From Gammaproteobacteria bacterium (GTDB lineage: Bacteria > Pseudomonadota > Gammaproteobacteria > Steroidobacterales > Woeseiaceae), in the NCBI GenBank assembly GCA_029864095.1, contig JAOTUB010000028.1:1-32578 (forward strand): DNA of 32,578 nt. Reading direction: 5' to 3'. A program made the position numbers and the translations under genes. Positions 1 through 7,308 of the stretch are shown here, in pieces; within the stretch, counting starts at the first letter, position 1; the number at the start of each line of letters is the position of its first letter. The notes under the pieces were generated by a model. The model made no database searches and was not told the origin of the DNA. It was given only the letters and a program-made list of their open reading frames with translations.

Positions 1-114
1 CTTTTCGATCTGGGACAACGGCTGCTCACGGCCATTTTCGGTACAGGCCGACACCATCCATATTGCGACCAGCGGCAGTACATAACGCAGCGATTTTCGC
101 GAACGAAATCTCAT
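1..114 (-). CDS. Lipoprotein, N-terminal fragment (cut by window edge)
   Basis: The reading frame starts at ATG 112-114 and runs off the left edge after 38 codons. It opens with two basic clusters, a hydrophobic stretch (YVLPLVAIWM) and a lipobox ending VSAC, so Cys24 is the expected lipidation site and the product should be an exported lipoprotein. A good ribosome binding site (GGGGAG, 7 bases before ATG) supports the start. It is driven by the operator-covered promoter at 217-245, giving a leader of roughly 95 bases. The shared operator with the GH3/GPH region suggests a role in the same glucan pathway, perhaps a glycoside hydrolase, but the visible part contains no catalytic domain, so the function is open. 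Confidence 0.75.
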   Translation of the reverse strand, partial: MRFRSRKSLRYVLPLVAIWMVSACTENGREQPLSQIEK

Positions 115-192
115 GAATAAGCTCCCCAGTGAAGACCGATACAACACGGAAAATCAGTTCTTGTTCTTATAGGCGGCATCAGAAGTAGCGAT

Positions 193-247
193 AATTGACA
201 ACGCTGTCACCATGTATGTATACCCAGTTGTGACAGCGTTGTCAATT
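193..247. promoter_or_regulatory. Paired LacI-type operators, perfect 18-bp inverted repeat
   Basis: Two 14-bp sites, TGACAACGCTGTCA (196-209) and TGACAGCGTTGTCA (231-244), each have the central CG and symmetric arms typical of LacI-family operators. They are exact reverse complements of each other and the identity extends outward: 193-210 and 230-247 form perfect 18-bp arms around a 19-bp spacer. Centres are 35 bp apart. A third version lies at 7293-7308 in front of the GH3 and GPH genes, so all three very likely bind one repressor. No complete LacI gene is in the window. Confidence 0.85.
217..245 (-). promoter_or_regulatory. Sigma-70 promoter of the edge lipoprotein gene
   Basis: On the minus strand TTGACA (complement of 240-245) is followed after exactly 17 bases by TATACA (complement of 217-222). 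The -35 hexamer is part of the right operator, and the left operator (196-209) falls at the expected start of transcription. This is the standard layout for repression by a LacI-type protein. Transcription would start near 210 and read leftwards into the lipoprotein gene. Confidence 0.75.
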
Positions 248-284
248 TTGCTGGGAATGAATCGGCCAACCATGGAGCAGAACG

Positions 285-308
285 AAAAAAGCCGGGCAAA
301 GCCCGGCT
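285..308 (-). terminator. Rho-independent terminator after small gene copy A
   Basis: Read on the minus strand, GCCGGGC-TTT-GCCCGGC forms a perfect 7-bp GC stem (8 bp with the flanking A:T pair), followed directly by six T residues. It lies 34 bases beyond the stop of the small gene at 342-569 and insulates it from the operator region. Confidence 0.88.
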
Positions 309-341
309 CTCTGGTGTCTGTGTTATGTATGCGTCGCGGCC

Positions 342-569
342 TTATGCCGCCCTACTACGACGCCGGAATAACCAGAAGCGCCCCCAGGAGATTGCAAGTT
401 CCCGGGCGGTGTCAGGCTGATCTTCCTGGGTGTGTCTCAGTTGTTCATCAAGAGCTTTGTTGATGCGATCGTCAGCAATAACTGGCGCGGCAACGAACGA
501 GATTATCGCCGAAATGCCGCCCAGACTAAACCTGAAAGCATCACGTGCAGGTTTGGCTTTGTTGGTCAT
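342..569 (-). CDS. Small conserved protein of unknown function, copy A
   Basis: This 75-residue protein is paralogous to the one at 1033-1257. They share the frame AKPxRDAFxFSLxG, then SFxAAPxIADDRxNK, then TAR, and both are preceded by the same residual LysR context. Its middle (SLGGISAIISFVAAPVIA) is moderately hydrophobic, and the C-terminus is strongly basic (FRRRSRAA). Neither a clear signal peptide nor a known domain is visible. The start is backed by AGGGAGA eight bases before ATG, and a strong terminator follows at 285-308, so it looks like an independently expressed gene. I do not recognise the family. Candidates, purely inferential, are a membrane-associated peptide, a small regulator partner for LysR, or a precursor peptide. 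Confidence 0.72.
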   Translation of the reverse strand: MTNKAKPARDAFRFSLGGISAIISFVAAPVIADDRINKALDEQLRHTQEDQPDTARELAISWGRFWLFRRRSRAA

Positions 570-697
570 GGTCTTATCTCCCTAGCGAAGTCGATAATTG
601 GTTTGGCCCGCCGGCTTCTCGGGTCCGACAGGTGCACATTAGGTGGGGTGGGCAAGGCCCACAAACGAAATAAAATCAGTTCAGACGTGAGAAAAGA

Positions 698-739
698 TCA
701 CCGGGATCTGGCGAGATTTTGCAGAATCCAGGCCCGCAT
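698..739 (-). pseudogene. LysR C-terminal remnant
   Basis: Only 13 codons and a TGA remain, reading MRAWILQNLARSR. They match LRDWILQNFADPR at the end of the complete LysR at 1385-2278 codon for codon, including the stop position. The homology ends abruptly upstream of about position 740, where the LacI headpiece fragment begins, marking a deletion or recombination junction. No separate function is expected. Confidence 0.75.
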
Positions 740-757
740 GCCTGGTGCGCCGGAACA

Positions 758-946
758 TTACGGCGAGCGGTAGCTCGCCAGAATCCGAGCGGAATGGCTG
801 GGCCTGTAGTTGAGTTCTGCGATTGCCTTGTCGACGCGCGCCTTTGTCGACGAGCGCACATGCGGCTCGCCGTTGACCACGCGAGATACGGTCTTTATCG
901 AGACTCCTGCAAGATCGGCTACATCGAAGACGGTGGATTTTTGCAT
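758..946 (-). pseudogene. LacI-family DNA-binding headpiece without sensor domain
   Basis: The 62-residue frame from ATG 944-946 holds a complete LacI-type headpiece: the helix-turn-helix DVADLAGVSIKTVSRVVNGE followed by the NYRPSHSARILAS hinge region. It stops with TAA right after the hinge, where a normal LacI protein continues for about 270 residues of periplasmic-binding-protein-like sensor. The LysR remnant lies 60 bases further on in the same frame, separated by that single TAA. A deletion that joined LacI to LysR, followed by a stop, explains this. The ribosome binding site is poor. It could still yield a free headpiece, but without the dimerising core strong repression is unlikely. 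Most likely a broken local regulator. Confidence 0.72.
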
Positions 947-978
947 AAGGATCACGGTCGCCCCGGATTCATTGATTG

Positions 979-1004
979 GGGACGCGGCTCGCTGGCCGCG
1001 TCCC
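979..1004 (-). terminator. GC-rich hairpin after small gene copy B
   Basis: Arms 979-988 (GGGACGCGGC) and 995-1004 (GCCGCGTCCC) form a perfect 10-bp stem with a 6-base loop. It sits 28 bases past the stop of the small gene at 1033-1257, the same relative place as the terminator after copy A. There is no T tract on the minus strand, so intrinsic termination is uncertain; it may instead protect the transcript end. Confidence 0.45.
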
Positions 1005-1032
1005 GCCAGTGTTCTTGTTGGCTGCGGCGGCC

Positions 1033-1257
1033 CTAAGCGGCCTGACAACGTCCCGGCGCGAAGTAGCGCCCGAGTATGTCCTCGATCTTGCGGGCCGTAT
1101 TTGCCTGATATTCCTGCGGCCGGCGGAGGCGCTCGTCCCAGACTTTATTCAGTCGGTCGTCTGCGATTGCCGGTGCAGCCGTGAACGATGCAATCGTCGT
1201 CATCCCTTGCAGGCTAAACGTGAAAGCATCTCGTCCTGGTTTGGCTTCCTCAAACAT
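1033..1257 (-). CDS. Small conserved protein of unknown function, copy B
   Basis: This 74-residue paralogue of the protein at 342-569 shares about half of its residues: AKPGRDAFTFSL near the start, SFTAAPAIADDRLNK in the middle and QANTAR before a divergent tail. The start ATG 1255-1257 has GGAGAAAG a few bases upstream. It lies 127 bases downstream of the intact LysR on the same strand and is followed by the hairpin at 979-1004. Conservation of protein sequence between two diverged copies, each with its own ribosome binding site, argues for selection at the protein level. No catalytic motif, metal site or clear membrane helix is evident. Co-occurrence with LysR suggests it is a target or partner of that regulator (inference). 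Confidence 0.72.
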   Translation of the reverse strand: MFEEAKPGRDAFTFSLQGMTTIASFTAAPAIADDRLNKVWDERLRRPQEYQANTARKIEDILGRYFAPGRCQAA

Positions 1258-1356
1258 AGTCTTTCTCCATAGGATGGTGATGTATTGCGTTGCCGGTCAG
1301 CTTCTTGCGACCGACGGCAGGCATTGTGTGGGCTTCAGGGCAAAGCCACAAACGGG

Positions 1357-1375
1357 AAAAACTCAGCCCTGAGTT
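1357..1375 (-). terminator. Possible terminator or operator after LysR
   Basis: On the minus strand AACTCAG-GG-CTGAGTT forms a perfect 7-bp palindrome (1360-1375) running into a short T tract (complement of 1357-1361), ten bases past the LysR stop. It could terminate LysR transcription weakly. As an interrupted palindrome upstream of the small gene it could equally be a regulator binding site. The corresponding part of copy 1 (about 672-690) has lost the symmetry. Confidence 0.4.
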
Positions 1376-1384
1376 GAGAAAAAC

Positions 1385-2278
1385 TCAGCGGGGGTCGGCG
1401 AAATTCTGCAGTATCCAGTCGCGCAGCAGTACGACACTCTCATCCTCGGCGCGCTCCTCTTTACAGACCAGGTAGTAGCTGACGTCGGCCACGAGCTCTT
1501 TCTTGAACAGCCGCACAAGGCTCCCTTCTTCCAACCACAGATTACCCATTGGCACCGGCACAAGCGCCGCACCGATGCCGCGTTGAGCAGCTCGAAGCAC
1601 AGCAATTGTCGAATCGAGGCGGATAACCTTGGTGCTCTCTGGCAATTGAATGCCGGCCGCGCTTGCCCACTGCGCCCAGGCTTTTGGTCGCGGTTCATGC
1701 ACGATTAGCGGGAATTCGCTGACGATTTTCTTGTCCTTGACCGTCATCGCGTTCTTAAATTCCGGCGAACCCGCAGGCACCATCCGCAGTGGAAAAAGCG
1801 GGTACGAGGGCATGTCTGGCGGCGGTGATCGAAACAGCCGAATCGACAAATCTGCATCCGCCGGGTGTTTCTCCACGGTCTCGTCGCTCGTACCGACCTG
1901 GATATCGATCTCCGGGTGTTCAGACACAAATTCGCGCAGGCGTGGCACGAAGTACTCGCTTGCGAAAAACGGCTGCACAGAGATCCGTATGGACGTGCTG
2001 ATAGCGCCCTTTTTGTACTTGGCGATCGCAGTGTCCAACTGTTCAATCAGGGGTCCGACGTCCCGGTACAGTGACTTACCGGTTTCCGTTAGGCTCAGCT
2101 CGCGGCTGGTGCGATCAAACAGCTGGTCGCCCAGCTCTTCCTCGAGGCTCTTGATCTGGTGACTGACAGCAGAGGACGTAATAAACAGCTCCTCGCCTGC
2201 TGTACGAAAACTTTCATAGCGTGCGGCAACGCAGAACGTTCGTAAGCCTCGGAGAGAGATTTTGGGCGTGCCGACCAA
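1385..2278 (-). CDS. LysR-type transcriptional regulator, GcvA-like
   Basis: A full-length 297-residue LysR protein. Residues 7-66 form the winged helix-turn-helix (LRTFCVAARYESFRTAGEEL, SSAVSHQIKSLEEELG, LFDRTSRELSLTETG), followed by a linker helix and a two-lobed effector domain from about residue 95 (ISVQPFFASEYFVPRL, GIGAALVP). The pattern is that of the GcvA/AmpR-like group. The start is TTG 2276-2278: an in-frame stop lies three codons upstream and AAGG precedes it. It begins six bases after the GH17 stop, so it is probably the last gene of the GH3-MFS-GH17 transcript, though an own promoter inside GH17 is possible. The nearest likely target is the small gene downstream. The effector is unknown. 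Confidence 0.88.
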   Translation of the reverse strand: MVGTPKISLRGLRTFCVAARYESFRTAGEELFITSSAVSHQIKSLEEELGDQLFDRTSRELSLTETGKSLYRDVGPLIEQLDTAIAKYKKGAISTSIRISVQPFFASEYFVPRLREFVSEHPEIDIQVGTSDETVEKHPADADLSIRLFRSPPPDMPSYPLFPLRMVPAGSPEFKNAMTVKDKKIVSEFPLIVHEPRPKAWAQWASAAGIQLPESTKVIRLDSTIAVLRAAQRGIGAALVPVPMGNLWLEEGSLVRLFKKELVADVSYYLVCKEERAEDESVVLLRDWILQNFADPR

Positions 2279-2284
2279 TGCCGC

Positions 2285-3337
2285 TTACCTTGCAACTGCT
2301 GCAGACGTTCCTTTGAGCACCTGCTTTGGCGACCTATCGACAGTGAACAAACCCCAGTGCTTTTCAGCGCCGAGTGGATTGTTCGGATCGCCCTTCCACG
2401 GTTCGTCGAATGCCTCGAAAAAGAACACGGTCGTATTTGTCTCGCTCGCCCAATCCTTCAGTTCGCCAAAGTAGCGAGATTGATTGGCCTCGCTAGAGCG
2501 GTCGCCGAACTCGATGGCGACGCTTGCCCAGCCCGCTTCGAGAATCGCCATCGGTTTGTCCGGCAGTGCAGCGTGGACACGCTCCATGTTTTCGATCGTG
2601 TAGGACAGCGCCTCGTCGATCGTCTTCTCTTCCCACGCGGGATAGGTGTGTATGCCGAGGAAGTCAACTTCAGCGGCCAGCGGCGCACCGTCCCTGATCC
2701 ACCACTCGTAATTGTCGGCAACCGTCACCGGCTGCCCGATGGCCGCTTTTACCTGCCGCACATACTCGATGACGTTTTCGAGCGACACCATGTGATCGTT
2801 CCAGTCGACCAGCGCTTCGTTGCCGACATTGACGGCAACGACGATGTCGGCGAATTCATTTGCAAGTTCGATGCCGCGCTGCACGTCGGCAGCGTTCGCG
2901 AGGGTATTAGCCGCCAGCTGAGCGTCGGGGATCGGTTCGTCGAGCCAGGCGCATCCTTCATGATTGCTGATCTCGGCCTGCAGCCAGATACCCAACAACA
3001 CCTTGATCGGAAGATCATTCTCCCGAATGAGTCCGAGCGTGGTAACCGAGTTCTCATACGTGTCGTAAAGGCGGATCAGATCAAAACCGTACGCAACAAG
3101 AATCTCGAGGTCCTCGAGAATCTCCTCATTGCTCGGATTCACGGCACCGTCGCCGCGGTTCGGATGCTGGCCTTCGCGAAAACCCGAATAGGCGACGGCC
3201 ATGACTTCTCCGGCCAGCAACGCATCGGGCGCCTGCCTGAACTTTGCTGCTTCGCCAGCCGAATTTTTGCTGTCGGACGCTGGCGAACAGCCGGCGCTCG
3301 CAATGACAATGAGGAGAAGTGCGTGAAGTAGTTTCAT
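2285..3337 (-). CDS. Glycoside hydrolase family 17 lipoprotein (beta-1,3-glucan-active)
   Basis: The 350-residue protein has a lipoprotein signal with lipobox ASAGC (Cys17) and a GH17-type barrel from about residue 40. The acid/base glutamate is in NVGNEAL (Glu174) and the nucleophile in AILEAGWAS (Glu267). GH17 enzymes cleave or rearrange beta-1,3-glucans such as laminarin; the lipid anchor puts this one in a membrane facing the periplasm or outside. The FFFEAFDEPWKG segment near the C-terminus is also typical of the family. Its ATG follows the MFS stop by a single base (TGATATG), so it is translationally linked to the transporter. With the GH3 enzyme and transporters it forms a small laminarin-type module. 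Whether it acts as glucosidase or transglycosylase cannot be told from sequence alone. Confidence 0.9.
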   Translation of the reverse strand: MKLLHALLLIVIASAGCSPASDSKNSAGEAAKFRQAPDALLAGEVMAVAYSGFREGQHPNRGDGAVNPSNEEILEDLEILVAYGFDLIRLYDTYENSVTTLGLIRENDLPIKVLLGIWLQAEISNHEGCAWLDEPIPDAQLAANTLANAADVQRGIELANEFADIVVAVNVGNEALVDWNDHMVSLENVIEYVRQVKAAIGQPVTVADNYEWWIRDGAPLAAEVDFLGIHTYPAWEEKTIDEALSYTIENMERVHAALPDKPMAILEAGWASVAIEFGDRSSEANQSRYFGELKDWASETNTTVFFFEAFDEPWKGDPNNPLGAEKHWGLFTVDRSPKQVLKGTSAAVAR

Positions 3338-3338
3338 A

Positions 3339-4901
3339 TCAATTCCTCACGAGTATTTGTTCGAGCTCTTCGAGTGAGCGGCCTTTGGTCTCCGGCAGCA
3401 GCCGCATCACGAAGAACAGCCCGAATACGGCAAAAAGTCCATAAATCAGGAATGTCCCCGCATTGCCGATATTCTGCAGCTCCCAGGGAAAGATGAAGGT
3501 AACGAGAAACGCGACTGCCGAATTGATGAGCCCGACAAACGAGATCGCCATGCCACGGACATTGTTCGGGAACAACTCCGAGAACAGCACCCACATGATC
3601 GGCCCGATCGAGATCGCGAAACTGGCGACGAAACCGAGTATCGCAAACAGAATCAGCGTCGGATTCATGTTGATTGCGTTGCTGACCAACGGCGACTCGT
3701 GCTCTTTGTAGACGTCCTCGCCAACGGCTGCGGACACGGCCTCACGAAAGTCAATATCGCTGTCGTACGTCGTATCGGCAACTGTTGCAATATGCAGCCG
3801 GTCGATTTCTGCGGGCAGCTTGTCGATCGCATCCTGATCCAGCGTGTACGTTGCCGCCCCGAATCCGTATGCCAGTGTCAGCATGCAGATTGCGATACCC
3901 GTCATGCCGAATCCCAGCAGCGGTCGCCGACCGAGTTTATCGATCAAGGCCATCGCGACGATCGTGAAGCCGAGGTTGACGAGCCCGACGAGTACGGCCT
4001 GCATGAAGGCCGCATTGGTGCCGATTCCGGACTGTTCGAAAATCATCGGCGAGTAAAAAAACACCGAGTTAATGCCCGTTATCTGTTGCAGGATTCCAAC
4101 GGATATGCCAATTGTCAGTACGAGCTTCATGGACGGATGGAACAGCGCTTTGAGAGACACACCGCCCATCTCGGCTTCTGCCTCGATGCTGTCGTGTACG
4201 GCTTGCAGATCAATTGCCGCCTGCTCAGCCCCGCTAACCCGCTCTAGCACATCGCGCGCTTCGTCTTCCCGACCCTGCAAAGCCAGCCAGCGCGGGCTTT
4301 CCGGCACGATGAACAGCGCGAAGAAATACACGATGGCAGGGAGTGTCTCGATGCCGAGCATCCAGCGCCAGTTCCACTCACCGAAGCGTAACGATTCCGC
4401 CCACGCCAGGTCTGACTGCCCGAGGGTCAGTATCAGGTAGTTGCTGAAGAACGCTGCAGAAATGCCGATGACGATATTGAGCTGATTGAACGAGACCATG
4501 CGGCCCCTGATCTCGGCGGGCGCTATCTCGGCGATGTACATTGGCGCGATAATCAGCGCGGCACCAACGCCCAGCCCACCGACCATGCGTGCGATAACGA
4601 GCAATATGAAATTCGGCGCAACCGCGGAGGCAATCGCAGACAGCGCGAACAGCACCGCGGCGATCTTCAGTACAGGTCGTCGACCGATGCGGTCGCTGAT
4701 CGGGCCGGCCAGCATCATCGCCAGTGTGGCGGTCAGCGCCAGTGACGAAACCGACCAGCCGAGTTCGATCTTCGTAAGATCGAAATCAGTCTCGATAAAT
4801 CCGACTACGCCCGAGATCACCGACGCATCGAAACCCATCAGGAAACCGCCAAGTGCGACGATAAGCGCAACCGTCATCGTGAATCGCGTACTTTGTTTCA
4901 T
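3339..4901 (-). CDS. MFS sugar-porter family transporter (sugar:H+ symporter)
   Basis: A 520-residue, 12-helix transporter of the sugar-porter branch of the major facilitator superfamily. Diagnostic motifs are present: DRIGRRPVLK after helix 2, PESPRWLAL at the end of helix 6, DKLGRRPLLG after helix 8 and PETKGRSLEELE after helix 12. It would import glucose or a short glucan product across the inner membrane. An insertion of about 50 residues between helices 9 and 10 (around residues 355-410, rich in acidic residues) is longer than in bacterial XylE/GlcP relatives. ATG lies five bases after the GH3 stop, with AGGATAACG as ribosome binding site overlapping that stop. Confidence 0.9.
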   Translation of the reverse strand: MKQSTRFTMTVALIVALGGFLMGFDASVISGVVGFIETDFDLTKIELGWSVSSLALTATLAMMLAGPISDRIGRRPVLKIAAVLFALSAIASAVAPNFILLVIARMVGGLGVGAALIIAPMYIAEIAPAEIRGRMVSFNQLNIVIGISAAFFSNYLILTLGQSDLAWAESLRFGEWNWRWMLGIETLPAIVYFFALFIVPESPRWLALQGREDEARDVLERVSGAEQAAIDLQAVHDSIEAEAEMGGVSLKALFHPSMKLVLTIGISVGILQQITGINSVFFYSPMIFEQSGIGTNAAFMQAVLVGLVNLGFTIVAMALIDKLGRRPLLGFGMTGIAICMLTLAYGFGAATYTLDQDAIDKLPAEIDRLHIATVADTTYDSDIDFREAVSAAVGEDVYKEHESPLVSNAINMNPTLILFAILGFVASFAISIGPIMWVLFSELFPNNVRGMAISFVGLINSAVAFLVTFIFPWELQNIGNAGTFLIYGLFAVFGLFFVMRLLPETKGRSLEELEQILVRN

Positions 4902-4906
4902 CGTCG

Positions 4907-7117
4907 TTATCCTGGGAATCGGTTGCTGTCGATGATTCGGAATTCGGTTCTCAGCTGCGTCTCTGAACTGCCGCCGATCCAGGCATGGAACTCGCCAGGT
5001 TCGGTAATAAGCTGCATATTGCGGCCGTAGAAGGCCAAATCATCCGTGTGCAGGTCGAAGTCAACCGTAACCGTCTGACCTGGCTCGAGGCGCACACGCC
5101 GAAAGCCCTTTAGTTCTTTGACGGGTCGGGTGATGCTCGCTACCAGGTCACGAACATAGAGCTGCACAACTTCATCGGCCGCGACGTCGCCCCGGTTAGC
5201 CAGCTCCACGCTGATGGTAACCGTCTCGCCAAGTCTGATCTTATGCGTATTCGTTCGAATGTGCTCGTATTCGAAGGCAGCGTAGGACAGACCGTGTCCA
5301 AACGCGAATAATGGTGTAAAACACGTGTCGAGGTGAAATGCGCTCATGCCTAACGATGTTTGCGGCGCACGTGTGTCAATATCATCGATGTGTGCGACGT
5401 TGTCCGGCGATGGCGGCCTGCCCGTGTTCTTTTGGCCGTAGTAGATCGGAATCTGGCCGACCATACGCGCAAACGTTGCCGGCAACTTGCCGGACGGCGA
5501 CTCAATGCCAAACAAGAGGTCCGCAATCGCTGGTCCGCCCATCGTCCCGGGATGCCAGGCGAACAGGATAGCGTCCACCTCATCAACAATGTTCGTTAGT
5601 GTCAACGGTCTGCCCGCCAGAATCACGGCGATGACTGGCGTGCCGGTTGCCCTGATGCGCCGCACGAGTTCTGCCTGGTCGCCAGGCAGATTGATGTCGG
5701 CGCGCGAGCGCGCCTCCCCGGAGAGGATCGATTCTTCACCGAGGAACAATATTGCAGCATCCGATTCCTGCGCGATCTCTGCGGCCTCGTCGAACGCCGC
5801 ATTGATCTTGCTACGCGAATTATCCATCGCACGCACATAGCGGACGTCAACATCGCGGCCGACCAGGCTATGGATCGCGTGCATCGGCGTAATGCTGAGG
5901 TCTACATCGCCATCGAAAATCCACGTACCGAGCTGTTGGTACGGTGCATCCGCCAGCGGGCCGATTATCGCCACTGAACTCATGCTTTCAGCTGACAGCG
6001 GCAGCGCGCCATTGTCGTTCTTGAGCATGACGACACTTTGCAGCGCCGCTTGCCTTGCTGTCTCAAGCGCGTGGTCGTTCGCAACAGCCGGTAAGTCTTC
6101 CGGTTTCGTGTATGGATTTTCAAAAAGCCCCAGCCGGTACTTGGCGCGCAGGATATTTCTAACGGCGGCATCGATAGCGTCGATGCTGATTCGACCTTCT
6201 TCGACCAGTGCGGCGAGATGGTTGCTGTAGGCGTCGCCGTGCATCTCCATATCGACGCCGGCGGTCGCAGCTTCGAACGCAGACTCCCTGTCATTCTCGG
6301 TCAAACCATGAATCTGCAGCTGGCGAATCGAGTCCCAGTCGCTGACGACGAAACCGTCGAAACCCCATTCATCTCGCAACACCTGCCGCAGCAAAAACTC
6401 ATTGCCTGTCGCGGGCACACCGTTGAGATCGCTGAACGATGTCATCAGCGTGGTTACGCCTGCCTCAACAGCCGCTCTGAACGGCCGCAGATAGACATTG
6501 CGTAGCTCGGTTTCCGGAACATTCGTCGTTGCATAGTCGCGACCGCTTTCGACAGCGCCATAGGCCGCGAAGTGCTTGGCACAGGCAGCGATCGAGCCGG
6601 TCGCCGACAGGTCATCACCCTGAAATCCCTCAACCATTGCGACAGCGAGTTTGTTCGTCAGCAAGACGCATTCACCGAGGCTTTCAGCGATGCGGCCCCA
6701 GCGTGGGTCGCGCGAGATATCGATCATCGGCGCGAATGTCCAGTTGACGCCCGCTGTCGCGGCCTCGAGGGCAGCGACACGCGCACCTTCTTTCACTAAT
6801 TCAGGATTCCATGTGGCCGCCTGCCCCAGCGGGATTGGCATGACCGTTTTGAACCCATGAATCACGTCGCGTCCGACCATGAGCGGAACACCCAGGCGGC
6901 TTTCCTCGATAGCAATGCGCTGCAGCTCGTTGACCACATCAGCGTCGACGACATTAAGCACCGAGCCGATACAACCGGCTCGCAAGCCGTCTCCGAGATA
7001 GTCCGGGGCGTAGCCATCACTCGCATCGCGCTGGCTCATCTGACCGATCTTCTCGGCCAGCGTCATCTGCCCGAGTAGTCTCGCTACGCGTTGTTCGGTG
7101 GTTTGCGGGTCACTCAT
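4907..7117 (-). CDS. Glycoside hydrolase family 3 beta-glucosidase (BglX-like), cytoplasmic
   Basis: A 736-residue GH3 enzyme with the full three-part layout: N-terminal barrel (about 1-320), alpha/beta sandwich (about 350-570) and C-terminal fibronectin III-like domain (about 630-720). The catalytic nucleophile is Asp260 in GFVVSDWDSI, and the acid/base glutamate is in ILSGEARSRADINLPG. It removes terminal beta-linked glucose from oligosaccharides. BglX of E. coli is periplasmic, but this protein starts directly at the catalytic domain and lacks a signal peptide, so it should act in the cytoplasm on imported disaccharides such as laminaribiose. First gene of the operon; the promoter at 7280-7308 is covered by a LacI-type operator. 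Confidence 0.92.
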   Translation of the reverse strand: MSDPQTTEQRVARLLGQMTLAEKIGQMSQRDASDGYAPDYLGDGLRAGCIGSVLNVVDADVVNELQRIAIEESRLGVPLMVGRDVIHGFKTVMPIPLGQAATWNPELVKEGARVAALEAATAGVNWTFAPMIDISRDPRWGRIAESLGECVLLTNKLAVAMVEGFQGDDLSATGSIAACAKHFAAYGAVESGRDYATTNVPETELRNVYLRPFRAAVEAGVTTLMTSFSDLNGVPATGNEFLLRQVLRDEWGFDGFVVSDWDSIRQLQIHGLTENDRESAFEAATAGVDMEMHGDAYSNHLAALVEEGRISIDAIDAAVRNILRAKYRLGLFENPYTKPEDLPAVANDHALETARQAALQSVVMLKNDNGALPLSAESMSSVAIIGPLADAPYQQLGTWIFDGDVDLSITPMHAIHSLVGRDVDVRYVRAMDNSRSKINAAFDEAAEIAQESDAAILFLGEESILSGEARSRADINLPGDQAELVRRIRATGTPVIAVILAGRPLTLTNIVDEVDAILFAWHPGTMGGPAIADLLFGIESPSGKLPATFARMVGQIPIYYGQKNTGRPPSPDNVAHIDDIDTRAPQTSLGMSAFHLDTCFTPLFAFGHGLSYAAFEYEHIRTNTHKIRLGETVTISVELANRGDVAADEVVQLYVRDLVASITRPVKELKGFRRVRLEPGQTVTVDFDLHTDDLAFYGRNMQLITEPGEFHAWIGGSSETQLRTEFRIIDSNRFPG

Positions 7118-7279
7118 CGGATTTGCTTTGGTAGCGCTCGTTCTTGTGATCGGCAGCAGCGCGCGAAGTGCCGCTATGCCTGGATTCAGTGATAGCGTTT
7201 TGGTTGTGGCGCGGGCCTAACGTGCCCCCAAAAAAATCATAGCGACTGCGTTGTTATTGTGCTCGTGCAACGTACGCGT

Positions 7280-7308
7280 TTTGTAGCAGTGTTTGACAGC
7301 GCTGTCAA
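7280..7308 (-). promoter_or_regulatory. Promoter of the GH3-MFS-GH17-LysR operon
   Basis: On the minus strand TTGACA (complement of 7303-7308) is followed after 17 bases by TACAAA (complement of 7280-7285), preceded by TGC, an extended -10 element. The -35 hexamer is one arm of the operator at 7293-7308, the same arrangement as for the edge lipoprotein promoter. The leader to the GH3 ATG would be about 155 bases. Confidence 0.6.
7293..7308. promoter_or_regulatory. LacI-type operator between GH3 and GPH genes
   Basis: TTGACAGCGCTGTCAA is a perfect 16-bp palindrome with a central CG, matching both operators at 196-209 and 231-244 except for one central position each. It sits in the 252-base gap between the GH3 operon (minus) and the GPH symporter (plus) and can control both. 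A further TTGACAG half-site follows at 7321-7327. Confidence 0.85.

Larger units (their letters stand above)
342..739 (-). repeat. Tandem duplication unit, copy 1 (LysR tail + leader + small gene)
   Basis: This segment aligns with 1033-1426. Both contain, in minus-strand order, the last 13 codons and stop of a LysR gene (WILQN motif), a leader with a shared CGTTTGTGG block and CTTGCCC/CTTTGCCC, a similar AGAAGC block, and then a small gene. The copies have diverged considerably (roughly half the protein positions agree), so the duplication is old. In copy 1 nearly all of LysR upstream of the last codons is missing. Confidence 0.75.
1033..1426 (-). repeat. Tandem duplication unit, copy 2 (LysR tail + leader + small gene)
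   Basis: Counterpart of 342-739. Here the LysR gene is intact and continues to 2278, so this copy represents the undamaged arrangement: LysR, about 127 bases of leader, then the small gene. Matching blocks include the LysR stop region, CGTTTGTGG in the leader and the coding region of the small protein. Confidence 0.75.

Noticed and set aside
2357..3331. Long plus-strand open frame (324 codons) opposite the GH17 gene
   Set aside because: It is antisense to a well-supported GH17 coding region, and its composition (many Arg, Val, His and Asp residues) reflects the codon bias of the real gene. No domain is visible.
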